From: Brassica napus
Taxonomy: Eukaryota; Streptophyta; Magnoliopsida; Brassicales; Brassicaceae
Direction: 5' to 3'
Length of the DNA: 64,000 nt
NCBI RefSeq assembly: GCF_020379485.1
Contig: NC_063435.1
Span: forward strand, 1,612,001-1,676,000
The notes below the pieces were generated by a model. It saw only the letters and a program-made list of their open reading frames with translations. It was not told the origin of the DNA and searched no databases. Shown here one piece after another: positions 55,101-64,000 of the stretch. Both the position numbers and the translations under genes were made by a program. The first letter of the stretch is position 1, and every line of letters begins with the position of its first letter.

Positions 55101-55648
55101 TGGCTCCCTACTACGATAACGTCATCAAGAAGCTAACTGGTTTAGGGAGTCTCAGCGTTGCGGTTCACCTCTTGAACATAATGCTAAAGAACCGGAAGAT
55201 TCCGGATTCTTCAAGCTATGATTCAGTCATCAACGGGTTGTTGAGATGCAGCAGCAACAAGTTGGATGAAGCTAGGGACTTTCATGCGGAGATGTTGGAG
55301 CTAGGTCTAAGTCCAAGCGTAAGTACATGGAGTGGTCTTGTTCATAAGTATATTGAAGCGTGTCAAGTTATGGAAGCAGAACGACTTATCAAATCGATGG
55401 TTGAGTTAGGTGGAACACCGAGTCAGGAGATGTTTAAGGTTGTGATTGATCGGTTTAGAGTTGAGAATAATACGGTGAAAGCTTCGGAGATGGTGGAGAT
55501 GATGCAGAAGTGTGGCTATGAAGTTGATTTCGAGACTCATTGGTCTTTGATAAGTAACATGAGCTCTTGTAAGGAGAAGAAGACAGAAGCTGGCCAAGGG
55601 TTCTTGTCTAGGCTTCTCTCTGGGAATGGGTTTTCTTGGAAGCGATAA
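52178..55648 (+). CDS. Long pentatricopeptide repeat (PPR) protein, P class
   Basis: One uninterrupted frame of 1156 residues. The N-terminus MLNLLSSRYSTRLKASLLSR is Arg/Ser/Leu-rich, then a Ser-rich stretch, consistent with a mitochondrial targeting peptide. From about residue 95 to the end it is built of roughly 35-residue repeats such as PDEATYGILIGWCCHEGDLK, PDVYSYNAVLSGLFRKGLWE and PDSSSYDSVINGLLRCSSNK. No E, DYW or SMR domain follows. P-class PPR proteins bind specific organellar RNAs for stability, splicing or translation. It matches At5g15280 by position and size (my recollection is about 1200 residues). Single exon, no disruption. Confidence 0.92.
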   Translation: MLNLLSSRYSTRLKASLLSRRHSFASSSSSTTSSASSSSRKYVSSSLSGDILDRYSWSLSGSAKASSSPLKGLLLDLSDAVPDITRRFRRFHGLKPEQVLELLLGFESELQRCGKVRPLWNIFRWASKQHKGFKHHSQVYEIMASLLIREGMVKEAELLLLEMEKDGETLDNEVVFCDLIQKYVDGFDSRKAVMLFDWMRGKGLVPLSSCYETLIDHLVRVCKTESAYRVCLDWVEARDESYNMNKIGKVIELLCLDHRVQEARDLARKLSNQTSSIYSRICLGYNEKQDFEDLLSFIREVKYKPDVFVGNRIVHSLCRKFGSERAYVYTEELQRLGFKPDEATYGILIGWCCHEGDLKRAFLYLSEIASKGLKPDVYSYNAVLSGLFRKGLWEHTGCVLEEMKENGVLLGLSTVKVMVAGYCKARRFEEAKKIVKEASKVEDPLTKVGFDPLAVRLKRDNGSGLSKAEFFDELGNGLYLDTDLDAYEEKVNMVLDRSVLPEFNLLIVGACEDGDLHRALSLLDEMPRWGQKLSRRGFTVLMKSLCVSRSYVRVSVSLMRKWPKLANQLDGETLNFLVQEYCKKGLSRQSKLIFHRMSHQTHLHIDNATYTSLISCFCKKESLKDLLNVLDAAKKANWLPHLETCGALWECLLQKGLVNEAVKLFERVFTSKSEACRSFMEKLTALGFSLMAYSIVERLEGEGHVVEEEVYNHLIKGLCKDRNDSAASAVLDKMLQKAFTSDALIEGLCLAGKMSDAENQLRTRLSNGVSLDNDTYSLMFGGYCKGNNLRRVEEVLGIIVRKNVICSVTSYREYVRRMCSERKFISLLLGESNPDGVIIYNLLIFYLFRDKNHKEVEKVLLEMQGRGFLPDEATLNFLVYGYYSCGDYLNSLRYLSAMISEGMRPNKRSLRVVISSLCESGDVKKAMELWEVMESKGWSFGSSVVQTKIAESLISRGDMAKAEDFLTCVTRNGLMAPYYDNVIKKLTGLGSLSVAVHLLNIMLKNRKIPDSSSYDSVINGLLRCSSNKLDEARDFHAEMLELGLSPSVSTWSGLVHKYIEACQVMEAERLIKSMVELGGTPSQEMFKVVIDRFRVENNTVKASEMVEMMQKCGYEVDFETHWSLISNMSSCKEKKTEAGQGFLSRLLSGNGFSWKR

Positions 55649-56129
55649 CTAATTTTGAAACTCAAGTTAAGATCTTGTACTGTAGCTGCTCTTGTTGGTG
55701 ATGGAACATTAATGCATGTTTTCTCTTAGTTACTACTACTTCTTGTCTTTGGTTCAAGATGTCTCAATTGTTAATTTTACTCTTTTGAAGGTGACTTTTC
55801 AAGGGATTTGATCCGTCACTCACTACTCAACCTCATATATTAAGTTTATAGTCCTTCTGACAATCGATTGATCTGTTTGTACAAAGTTTGCTTGATTGTT
55901 TCTCTCTACGTACTTCTTATAGTGAGACTTTCTTAGTTGGTTGTTTGTTGCCAAATTAACTTCTCACAAGTAATGCTTATGTTTTGCCTTTTGTGGGTTA
56001 ACAGGATTGCATGTTGTTTGGTCTCTTTTTTGTTTGTTTGTTGACTTTTTAGCTGTATGGTTTATTGGTCATGATTAAAGACAATGGATGAGAGGTTAAT
56101 TACTAAGAGATGATGTGACTGAGACCAGG

Positions 56130-56383
56130 CTTATAAAAGAGAGTTTTTATTAAGAAACCAAGTTCACTCGTTAATGGTTTTTATTTTCAAAGAAGCAGAC
56201 AGAGAGAGAGTTTGAAATGATTGGATATAACATAACTATCATGAATTTCAAGATTAGACTTATAAAGAGAGTTCTTATCAAGAAACCAAGAAGTTCTGTG
56301 GTTAGTGATTTTTCTTTTCAAAGAGGCAGAGAGAGTTGGAAATAATTGGATATAAGTTATAACTATCATGAAGTTCAGTATTA
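56130..56383. repeat. Diverged tandem duplication, period about 129 bp
   Basis: Two adjacent units share CTTATAAA, GAGAGTT, AAGAAACCAAG, TTTTCAAAGA, GCAGA, GAGAGAGTT, ATTGGATATAA and AACTATCATGAA in the same order. A shorter third fragment may follow (about 56384-56450). Confidence 0.75.
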
Positions 56384-56664
56384 AAGGAAGCAAGTTCGTT
56401 ATCTGGTTCTTTTCCATTGAAAGAGTTGCTTAAGGTAGTGATTAAAGACTTTTTTTTCCACTCCTTAATTGCTATTATTTTTATCAGGGTGATACCATTG
56501 TTTAACATCAATCTAAGACTATTCTAATGTCTTCTTCTCTAATTATGTCGAAACTGAACCTTGTTTATATCCGAGTTTTTGTATTATATATCTTCTATTT
56601 TTGTCAGCTTGTATTATATATCTATACATGATAGTTTTTAATGTAAATGTGTTCTTATGTACAG

Positions 56665-56745
56665 CCTGAAAAAGCTTCAGGAACCAAGCTAGAAGTGTTA
56701 GACTTTTTCAGTCTGATGAATCAGATTGAGCTTGATGCAGAGTAG
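56665..56745 (+). pseudogene. Possible terminal-exon relic
   Basis: After an acceptor-like TGTACAG, a frame of 26 codons reads PEKASGTKLEVLDFFSLMNQ, then IELDAE and a stop. The composition looks protein-like and the stretch directly after it resembles a 3' UTR. I do not recognise the parent gene. It may be the remainder of one of the genes lost from this interval. Confidence 0.3.
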
Positions 56746-57285
56746 CGTCTTCTCACATGATTTTAAAGCTCAGTTGATGACTTTCTTGATTTTTACAATG
56801 TCTGATCAAGTACACTAATTGCAGGAGATTTGTAGCATTCATCAAATGTGGGAAGCGGTGGTGGATCGACAGAATACCAACAAGTGGCATCATTTATGAA
56901 TAGGCAAATATTGAAGTAATGTTAGGAGTTAGGACCATAACAGAGTGTCAATATGGAGTCAGCAATGTCATTTATAGAGGTTTGTCCCCATTGTCCTTTA
57001 CATCATTTGTAGCAGCCATTTAAAATTTTTCTTTGATCCATGCAGCTTTCATATTCACATTTATTCATTTTTCTTTTTATTTTCTTAATAAAACTGATTT
57101 CTTTTTGTTTTTATTTGTGCAAATCTTTATGGTTTTGTCTTCTCTGATTCGATGAAGATGCATCTTATACCCCACAAGTTGAAGTTGGGATCCCACTCAA
57201 TAAATCCCATTTTTTTTGCCTTTATGCATGGAACACATCAAGCTACTCTTCTTTGTTTGGTCTTGTAAAAATCTCTTTAGGTAAT

Positions 57286-58168
57286 GAATGGCAACAGCGT
57301 TTTTTATAAAAGCGGTACGGTATTTGTGGGTCCTACAACTTTGTTACCAATCACAATATATTGCAACTTTGAGTGCGTTATTGTGTTTCTGGAAAACCGC
57401 AATTTGTTACCAATCATGTTTTCTCCTTCTTAATTTGCGTTTTTTGAAAAAAGACAACAATTTTTTTTTTGCGGTTTTCCAAAAAATATTTACTCAGTGG
57501 ACCGCAGTTATTTGTCCCACTACCATTAACCAGCGGTTCAACATGAATTCCGCACCAAATAAATTATTTTATCATTTTTCTATAATTTTATGATAATAAA
57601 AACATGTCTATCGACATTAATAAATAATCTATGAGACGAATGCTTTTGGTTTACGTTTTGTGAGAGCCTGTTGGTTAATTTGACTAATCTATATACAACG
57701 ATAGTAAGAGTATTTTTAATTAAATTAAGAGTATCATTCATTTCAATAAATTGACTTTATACTAATCATGTTATTGTTAATTTAGTTTTTATAAGATTGT
57801 CATCAATAAGTTATATTTAAACATCAAATTTTAATTAATTAACATTATTTCAATATTTTTCATGAATTATGATTATAACAATTTTATTTCAAAATAATTT
57901 GATATTTAAATTTATATTAAAAAAATTATGATGATATTGTCACTAACAACCAAATTTAATTTTAATTATATTAATATATTAATTTTACATTATTTTTTTT
58001 TCAAAACCGCACTACTCTTTTATCAAAACCGCACTACTTTTTTTATCAAAACCGCACTACTCTTTTAACCAAATCCGCACTTGTCCCGCAAACCGCATGA
58101 ACCGCAGTTGAACCGTACCGCACCTGAATTCCGCACCGCTAATATTATCAAAACCGCGGTCACCATTC
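57286..58168. mobile_element. hAT-like MITE with GAATGG termini
   Basis: The left terminus GAATGGCAACAGCGTTTTTT, then ATAAAAGCGGTACGG, is inverted at the right end as GAATGGTGACCGCGGTTTTG, then ATAATATTAGCGGTGCGG. Subterminal regions are full of the CGGTT/AACCG motif, as in hAT MITEs. Near the right end a 22 to 23-base unit (TCAAAACCGCACTACTCTTT) occurs three times (about 58002-58069). The interior is AT-rich and non-coding. The flanking 8-bp duplication is not clear. Confidence 0.6.
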
Positions 58169-59345
58169 GGACCCTACCGTTTGCCTCCATAAATCATCTA
58201 CCTTTCTTGGCAGCAAAATTTTACCTTGCTGATTATTACACTTGTACACCTGCAAGATACCATAACCATATAAGAGACCAGCTTCCGTACCATTGCTTAA
58301 CATCAGTCCAAACAGATTTGGGTCAGAATGTCTAAATTTTAAACTGAATTGATAAAAGTTATGATGCTATTGTGTTTTGTTCTAGTAGGATGATTCTGAA
58401 TATATTGTTTGTTTCTGTTTATATAATGTAAATTTTTTATACTCAATGACTCGCTGACTTGACACCAACAACAGTGTAGCAGCCAATGGAAATTTCATTC
58501 AATGATGAAGAAACCACTGCACAAGGGAAGACTTTTCAGCAAGAAGTACTTTATCTCTCCACAACCACAAAATGCTCCTTATTGAGGTTAGAGAGTTTTC
58601 CTTAAACTTCTTGTTCAACAAGTATAGTTCCAGTTGTTGTGGAAGATATATCTCACAACGCAGCTACATTTAAGCCAAGGCCAGCATTGTATATGCTAGA
58701 GGATTATCTAGAGCTTTCCTTAATTAATATTGTTGCTTGTGAGTTACATTGTAGTCATCATGTTTGTAAACATGATTGAAATTTTACCGCTTTCATAGAA
58801 ATGAAACACTGGAGTAAAGAAGAAAGTCTTTGCGCAATTACTAAGTTTTCTCCTACTTTATGATCTATGTCTCACTGATATGCAACTGTAGTGACAGTTT
58901 CCTACTAGTCATCGCCTTTTTAACAGCATTTACTATCTACTCTTTTTAGTGAAGGTTACTGAGAGAAAAAAATCAAGTGAATTTCAAAGTGATGAGGGAA
59001 TTTATTACCTATCTAAGATCAACAAAGTGATGAGGGCTAATAGGATAGATAGTAGCTAGTGACCTAAATTTACTTCTAGCACAAGAAATAACCGCTTTAA
59101 TATTGTGATATAAAGAAGTAGCAGGTAATAAAAGATCACCGTTTTTCTTTTTGCTGTTGTGTGTGTTATCTCTCTCTGTCTCTCGCCTCTCTTAGAGGGA
59201 GACTTGCTTTTCCAGGTCTTTAAGCCACAAAAAGGTAATAAATTCTCGAGACCCCATTGTTAATAAATGCTCTCATCCATGTGAGAGAGCCGGGAAAAAA
59301 GGGGATTCATTTCATTTTCTTGTTGTCTGTCTTTCTCTAATCGCT

Positions 59346-59352
59346 CTATATA
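59346..59352 (+). promoter_or_regulatory. TATA box of MYB16
   Basis: TATATAT in the context GCTCTATATATCATCC, 159 bases before the MYB16 ATG. A CT-rich stretch (about 59165-59190) lies upstream. Confidence 0.45.
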
Positions 59353-59510
59353 TCATCCTTCATCACTCATTTATGCTTCACTTGTTAATATTTCTACAAC
59401 TGGTAGCCAAAAACACCATTCCTTTGTTCCTCTGATGATGACCATGTGATGAATGATATATTCTCTTACTAGCTTCTCCTTCATTCTGTAATAAGATTTT
59501 AGAGAGAAAA

Positions 59511-60878
59511 ATGGGTAGATCACCGTGCTGTGACAAGATGGGTTTGAAGAAAGGGCCATGGACATCAGAAGAAGATCAGAAACTTTTGGCTTATATTGAC
59601 GAACATGGGCATGGAAGTTGGCGTTCATTGCCTGAGAAAGCTGGTGAACCTCTATCATCTTTGTGCTCTTAAATATTTAAAAACATTCTTCTCATCTATC
59701 TTCCTTCTTCTCAAATCTCTTCAGGTCTCCATAGATGCGGCAAAAGCTGCAGACTAAGATGGACTAACTACCTAAGACCAGACATCAAAAGAGGCAAATT
59801 CAACTTGCAAGAAGAGCAAACCATTATTCAACTCCACGCTCTCTTAGGAAACAGGTCTTCAAACAAACAAACAAACTAACAATCTTGGCCTTTGTCTGAA
59901 TCTTTTGTTGTTGTTATTCTACTAGGTGGTCGGCGATAGCGACTCATTTGCCAAAGAGAACAGACAACGAGATCAAGAACTATTGGAACACTCATTTGAA
60001 GAAACGGTTAGTTAAAATGGGGATAGATCCAGTGACTCATAAACCCAAAAACGAGACTCCTCTGTCCACTCTTGGTGGTTTATCAAAGAACGCAGCTACA
60101 CTTAGTCACATGGCTCAATGGGAAAGTGCTAGGCTTGAAGCTGAAGCAAGGCTAGCTAGAGAATCAAAGCTTCTTCATTACCAAACCAAAGTTTCATCAT
60201 CTCATCATGAACATCTAAACATCATCTCTTCAGGTAAACAAAATACTTGTCCTTACTCCTTGCTGTTCGGGTAGTTCGGATAATTTGGTTTGGGTAATTC
60301 GGTTCAACTAAAATCTCGCCAAATTGACCCGTAAAATTGGTTCGGTATTCGGGTAGTTCGTTTTTAAAGTTTTTTTACCAGAACTAACGGAAGTTTTTTT
60401 TGTTTCAATTACATTTCGGTTAAAATTTTGGATAAAATCAGTTAAATTCGGGTAATTTCGGTTAGTTTGGTTTGATACTTCGGTTCGAAATTTTGGTTAA
60501 TTCGGTTTAAATGCAGATCAACAAAAACAACAACAGCTTGATTCTCCGACATCTACAGTGTCATTCTCGGAAGGAAAGACAGAGTTTGTAGGATCATCAT
60601 CAACGTGTCTAAATATGATCAAAGAAACAGAAAACGATTGGATCAGTTCAACGATTCACGAGTTTGAAGGAGTCGAAGAAGGGCTCACGGGTCTCTTGCT
60701 AGGTGGTGGCGGTTCACTAGGCCCGAGTTTCTCCGCTGATAAAAACGAGACGGCCGGCGATAGTAGTGGTGGTGGTGGTGGTGAGTGCAACAATTACTAC
60801 GAGGATAACAAAAACTATTTGGAGAGCATTTTCAGCTTTGTTGATCCTTCGCCGTCCGATTCAACGCCTATGTTCTGA
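59511..60878 (+). CDS. MYB16: R2R3-MYB transcription factor, subgroup 9 (MYB16/MIXTA-like)
   Basis: Four exons, 59511-59643, 59725-59854, 59926-60233 and 60517-60878, give 310 residues. The start [20 protein letters not shown] is the R2R3 norm. R2 runs to [12 protein letters not shown] and R3 continues [20 protein letters not shown] to [15 protein letters not shown]. The subgroup 9 (MIXTA) motif follows as [20 protein letters not shown]. The C-terminus has an acidic region ([20 protein letters not shown]) and a Gly run. Family members drive conical cell outgrowth, trichome branching and cuticle synthesis. Intron 3 is filled with TTCGGTT-type sequence. By position it matches At5g15310. Confidence 0.95.
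60262..60508. repeat. Degenerate TTCGGTT/TTCGGGTA repeats in MYB16 intron 3
   Basis: At least ten imperfect copies of TTCGG(G/T)(T/TA) occur, interspersed with AATTTGGTT. The intron is short of other sequence. This type of motif is common in degraded crucifer transposon DNA. Confidence 0.6.
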
Positions 60879-61771
60879 ATCAAGGGCCGATGTCTCTCGG
60901 AAATGTTTTTGATTCTTTTAGTTTCTACTTTTTTTTTTTTTTTTTTTTAGTTTCTACTTTATATTAGACTTAATCCGATTTTTGCACTTTTACCTTAAAT
61001 TACTGTTTCATTACTATTATTACTATGGTCTTATGGCATTTATTTGGATGAATGTTCCACGAAATGAACAGTAAATAAGGCATGTGACTACTATGCAAGC
61101 GACATGAAAGATTAATAGTAGTGATAATGTGAGTGTTATAATTACCTAACACGTTGACATGTCGATTACTATAAGATTAAAAATTAAATGTTGGTGGTTT
61201 CATGTCATTTTCCGCCTTTGTTTTTTGAACATCTTGAATTCATTTTCTATTTTTCCAATTAAATGTAAGAAACAGTGAAACACCAAAGCCGAAAAAGACC
61301 AAACCAATCTATAACGTAATGAAATCATAAATATGATCGTGTTCATGATTGGATTCTATTTATTTGGATAGGACCCCATGAATGTGGACCTAGAAAAATA
61401 TCCGAGGACCCAAAGTTTCAGAAAGATATTAATTATTGAATTGTCACCAAAACAATAATGTGATGATTTTACGATAAAATTTAAATAATTCTGGATATGT
61501 TTACTTTGTCCAAGCTAAATTTGATTACTTTTTTACTTTTATGTTGATACCATAATAAATTTGGAAATCATTTGAATTGAAAAAAATACAGGACCTCAGA
61601 TATGAGGATAAAACCAAGTCTTCTTTCCATGACATCAAATCAATGGCATTTGGAAACAATCATCCCTAAATAAACACATTTAAGAGCGCAAAATAAGTCA
61701 CAATCCTAGTAATAAGGAAAGGCCTAACCAAAAGTAATAAAAGAGGGTTGTTATTTTTGTTTGATACATGA
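60879..61771. other. Intergenic, convergent 3' ends of MYB16 and MUSE3
   Basis: No gene. A T run of about 19 lies in the MYB16 3' flank (about 60929-60948). Confidence 0.5.
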
Positions 61772-64000
61772 CTAATCGATTAACATATCACTACTCGTAG
61801 TCTGTATCCTCTCCTTGTTGCTGCTGCCATCTTCACCACTTGCCCGTTTCTTAGACTGATGCGACCTCACAAACTCATCTATTCTCGCTTTCAACTCCAC
61901 GTCCGGTATTAACATATCCGATGTCAAATGTGCTCGGTTAAACGGATCGTGCTGCACCAGAACCAACATTCATCAGATCAACTGTGAATATATATATATA
62001 TATATATATATGAATAATCAAAATGTGTTAGATTTGCTTACATTGTCACTGAGAAGATGACGTTGAATAATGGCACGATCAACAGTGGTTTTTGAGCTTG
62101 GAAGTATCACTGGATCTCTCATTAGCGTGTACTGCAAAAAGAAACAAGAACATACATTATTAGGGTATGTTACTCAAACAAGATAATGTTTTCTGTTAGA
62201 TAAAGACAGAAAAATACCTGAATTGGGTCGAGGAACTCTTCTGGTATTTCACCAAGTGCGGCTTCAGCATCCATAGCTTCCGAAGCAGCAGCTTTGGCCT
62301 TTGTTCCCAACTCCATAAACTCCTGAATGATTCTTCCATCTTCGCCTATTCTCCTAAGCACATCTGCTCCTGCGTTGAATAGCTGCAAAAACAAGCACTC
62401 GTTTTGTTCAGTAGAGAGAAGACACATATAATATGATGAAAGATTATTCGGTTTTGACCTGTTCGTTATATGATCGTCCATCACTGGATATGGCACCGGG
62501 GAATATGTTTTCCGAGTCTCCTCTTGCGAGATTAACATATATGCGAACAATCTTCAAAGTTCACCAAAAGGTTCGTTAGTTTCTTCTTCACACATATTGG
62601 TGAGAGGAGGCTGAGTAAGAAGAATAGTAATCACTAACCTGTTTAAGCAACTGTCGTGGACGGAACTCGTACTTCTCAGGATCTTTCAAGCTTAAAGACT
62701 TACGTTGTGGTCCCACGAGTTGTAGCAAGAAGTAATTAAGCATATTCGCAACCCTCTCAACCATCTCAGGGAGAAGAAAAGGGGCTGTGATCTCTTCAGA
62801 TGTAAACGCAAGCATAGTCACATCTTCATTAGCCAGCTTCATGTCGATTCTAACAATCTGCAGAGCAAAATAAAATTCTTTGAGGCGTCATGAATCGAGT
62901 TGAAAACATGGTATAAGAAGTGTAGTCCACTAACGTTCTCCTGAGAATGGAAGAGTCTCGTTCTGTCCTGTCTCTCTTGCGCTGGTCTCTGCTCCCACTC
63001 TGCAGTATTCGACATCTCTGCCTCGATTTTTTTAATCTCAAGAATTTTGTTAAGACTTTCGTCCAGAAGATAGATGCTATCATTGACTAAGAAGTTTAAG
63101 AAGTTCAAGTACACGCCCTTCTCTTCCTCTTTTGCAATCTGTAACCCATCAAATTTGATAATAACATTTTACAATTGGCACATGATGGTGGAAACTCAAA
63201 GCCATGGTAAGGTCATTAGGAATTTACCCGTCTCCATGCATTTCGGTGACTAGGTACTTGCCAGAGATACTCTAGAAGCTCGGCAATGTTGTGGCGAATG
63301 TTGAACTTGTCATAAAACTGCATTTGGATCACTCGATTTCAGTCACGTTAAAAGCAAGAGAAAATGACCATTAAGTCTTCCAAAGTTACTCCAGGAACAT
63401 TATAGCCACTAAACAAAATTTCTAACAATCACCTGAGTATGAGAACCCGTGAACTCAATGTCAACATATAGTTTCAGTAAATTCCTGACAAGATACTCGA
63501 GTGATAACTGATGGCCTTCAAAGAGAGTTGACGTAGCAGAAGAACCACTAGAAAAAAAATTGAAATACCGAGTTAATGCAATTATTGTTACACACTAGCA
63601 GCACAAACTGAGGATTTTAAAGCTTTCTACCATGGGAAGGAAAATACCTTGAACGAGGCATCCAGCAGTTCAGAACTTCAACCATCTTTGCTCTGAGATA
63701 CGGGTTTCTAACATATTCAGGACTTGCCATGAACATTATTATGAAGTTCATAAAATCGTCCTTCAGAAAAGAGAACAACCATCATCAATGCATGTACAAA
63801 AGCAAATTTCTACAGACATATGAGATAAGACTAAGCATACCAGCTGCACCCCATCCAAAGCTTTGGGGATTCTTGAAGCAAATATCAGTAACTCCATTGC
63901 ATCTTCAACAAAATGCTCAGGCATACAGGAGAATTCCATGGGGCAAGTTGATGGTAAAGGCATCTTAAAGCCACCAACAAGTCCAACTAACCAAACAACC
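61772..64000 (-). CDS. MUSE3: U-box ubiquitin conjugation factor E4 (UFD2/MUSE3), C-terminal part
   Basis: Ten minus-strand exons are visible: beyond 64000-63841, 63760-63648, 63547-63433, 63317-63228, 63138-62935, 62857-62639, 62551-62459, 62382-62218, 62131-62042 and 61951-61772. They join in frame. They encode the Ufd2 core ([29 protein letters not shown]-like [40 protein letters not shown]) and the C-terminal U-box ([20 protein letters not shown], then [20 protein letters not shown] and [14 protein letters not shown]). E4 enzymes extend ubiquitin chains on substrates. Arabidopsis MUSE3 promotes turnover of NLR immune receptors. The 5' part lies outside the window. A TA run (61988-62011) sits in the last intron. 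Confidence 0.95.

Larger units (their letters stand above)
55649..59345. other. Intergenic between PPR gene and MYB16
   Basis: This stretch contains a diverged 129-base tandem duplication (56130-56383), a possible exon relic (56665-56745) and a hAT-like MITE (57286-58168). The Arabidopsis genes CASP5 and a second, intronless PPR are absent. Confidence 0.55.

Overview
The window is nuclear DNA of a crucifer (Brassicaceae) plant, most likely Brassica or a close relative. Genes have small introns with GT-AG borders, intergenic DNA is AT-rich and scattered with short non-autonomous transposons, and the gene order follows Arabidopsis thaliana chromosome 5 in the At5g15100 to At5g15400 interval. 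Gene identities come from recognising the encoded proteins; the Arabidopsis order is recalled knowledge and was not searched here.

Layout, left to right: the first exon of a PIN8-type auxin carrier fused in frame to a LINE RNase H fragment (1-268, -); pectate lyase (2173-4000, +); a long gene-poor stretch with a 3' LINE copy (about 8703-9808); WRKY72 (10825-13003, +); a small secreted Asp-rich orphan (13540-13866, +); a Stowaway-like MITE and a Helitron; HAT7/ATHB-3 (19595-23431, -), whose second intron carries a 1.9 kb Helitron with captured RNase H sequence; a second Helitron of the first family; the non-DNA-binding HLH gene PRE2/BNQ2 (29554-30500, -); tRNA-Val(CAC) (33724-33797, +); peroxidase 56 (34688-36237, +); a small conserved-looking unknown (37091-37453, -); 40S ribosomal protein S9 (38957-39863, -); organellar ribosomal protein L27 (40955-41584, -); GASA4 (44577-45542, +); an AVT1-type amino acid transporter (48757-51348, +); a long PPR protein (52178-55648, +); MYB16/MIXTA-like (59511-60878, +); and the 3' part of the U-box E4 ligase UFD2/MUSE3 (61772 to beyond 64000, -).

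Compared with the Arabidopsis order as I know it, many genes are missing from their expected places (PCO1, an aldose epimerase, TDP1, HB30, FTSH6, CASP5, a second PPR, and the block between MYB16 and MUSE3). That is the pattern expected of one fractionated subgenome after the Brassica whole-genome triplication. I found no operon-like or defence-like gene system. The unusual content is transposon-gene interaction: a disrupted PIN8, a Helitron in a homeobox gene intron, and repeated fragments of LINE reverse-transcriptase and RNase H sequence. The window also holds one orphan secreted gene and several local tandem duplications.
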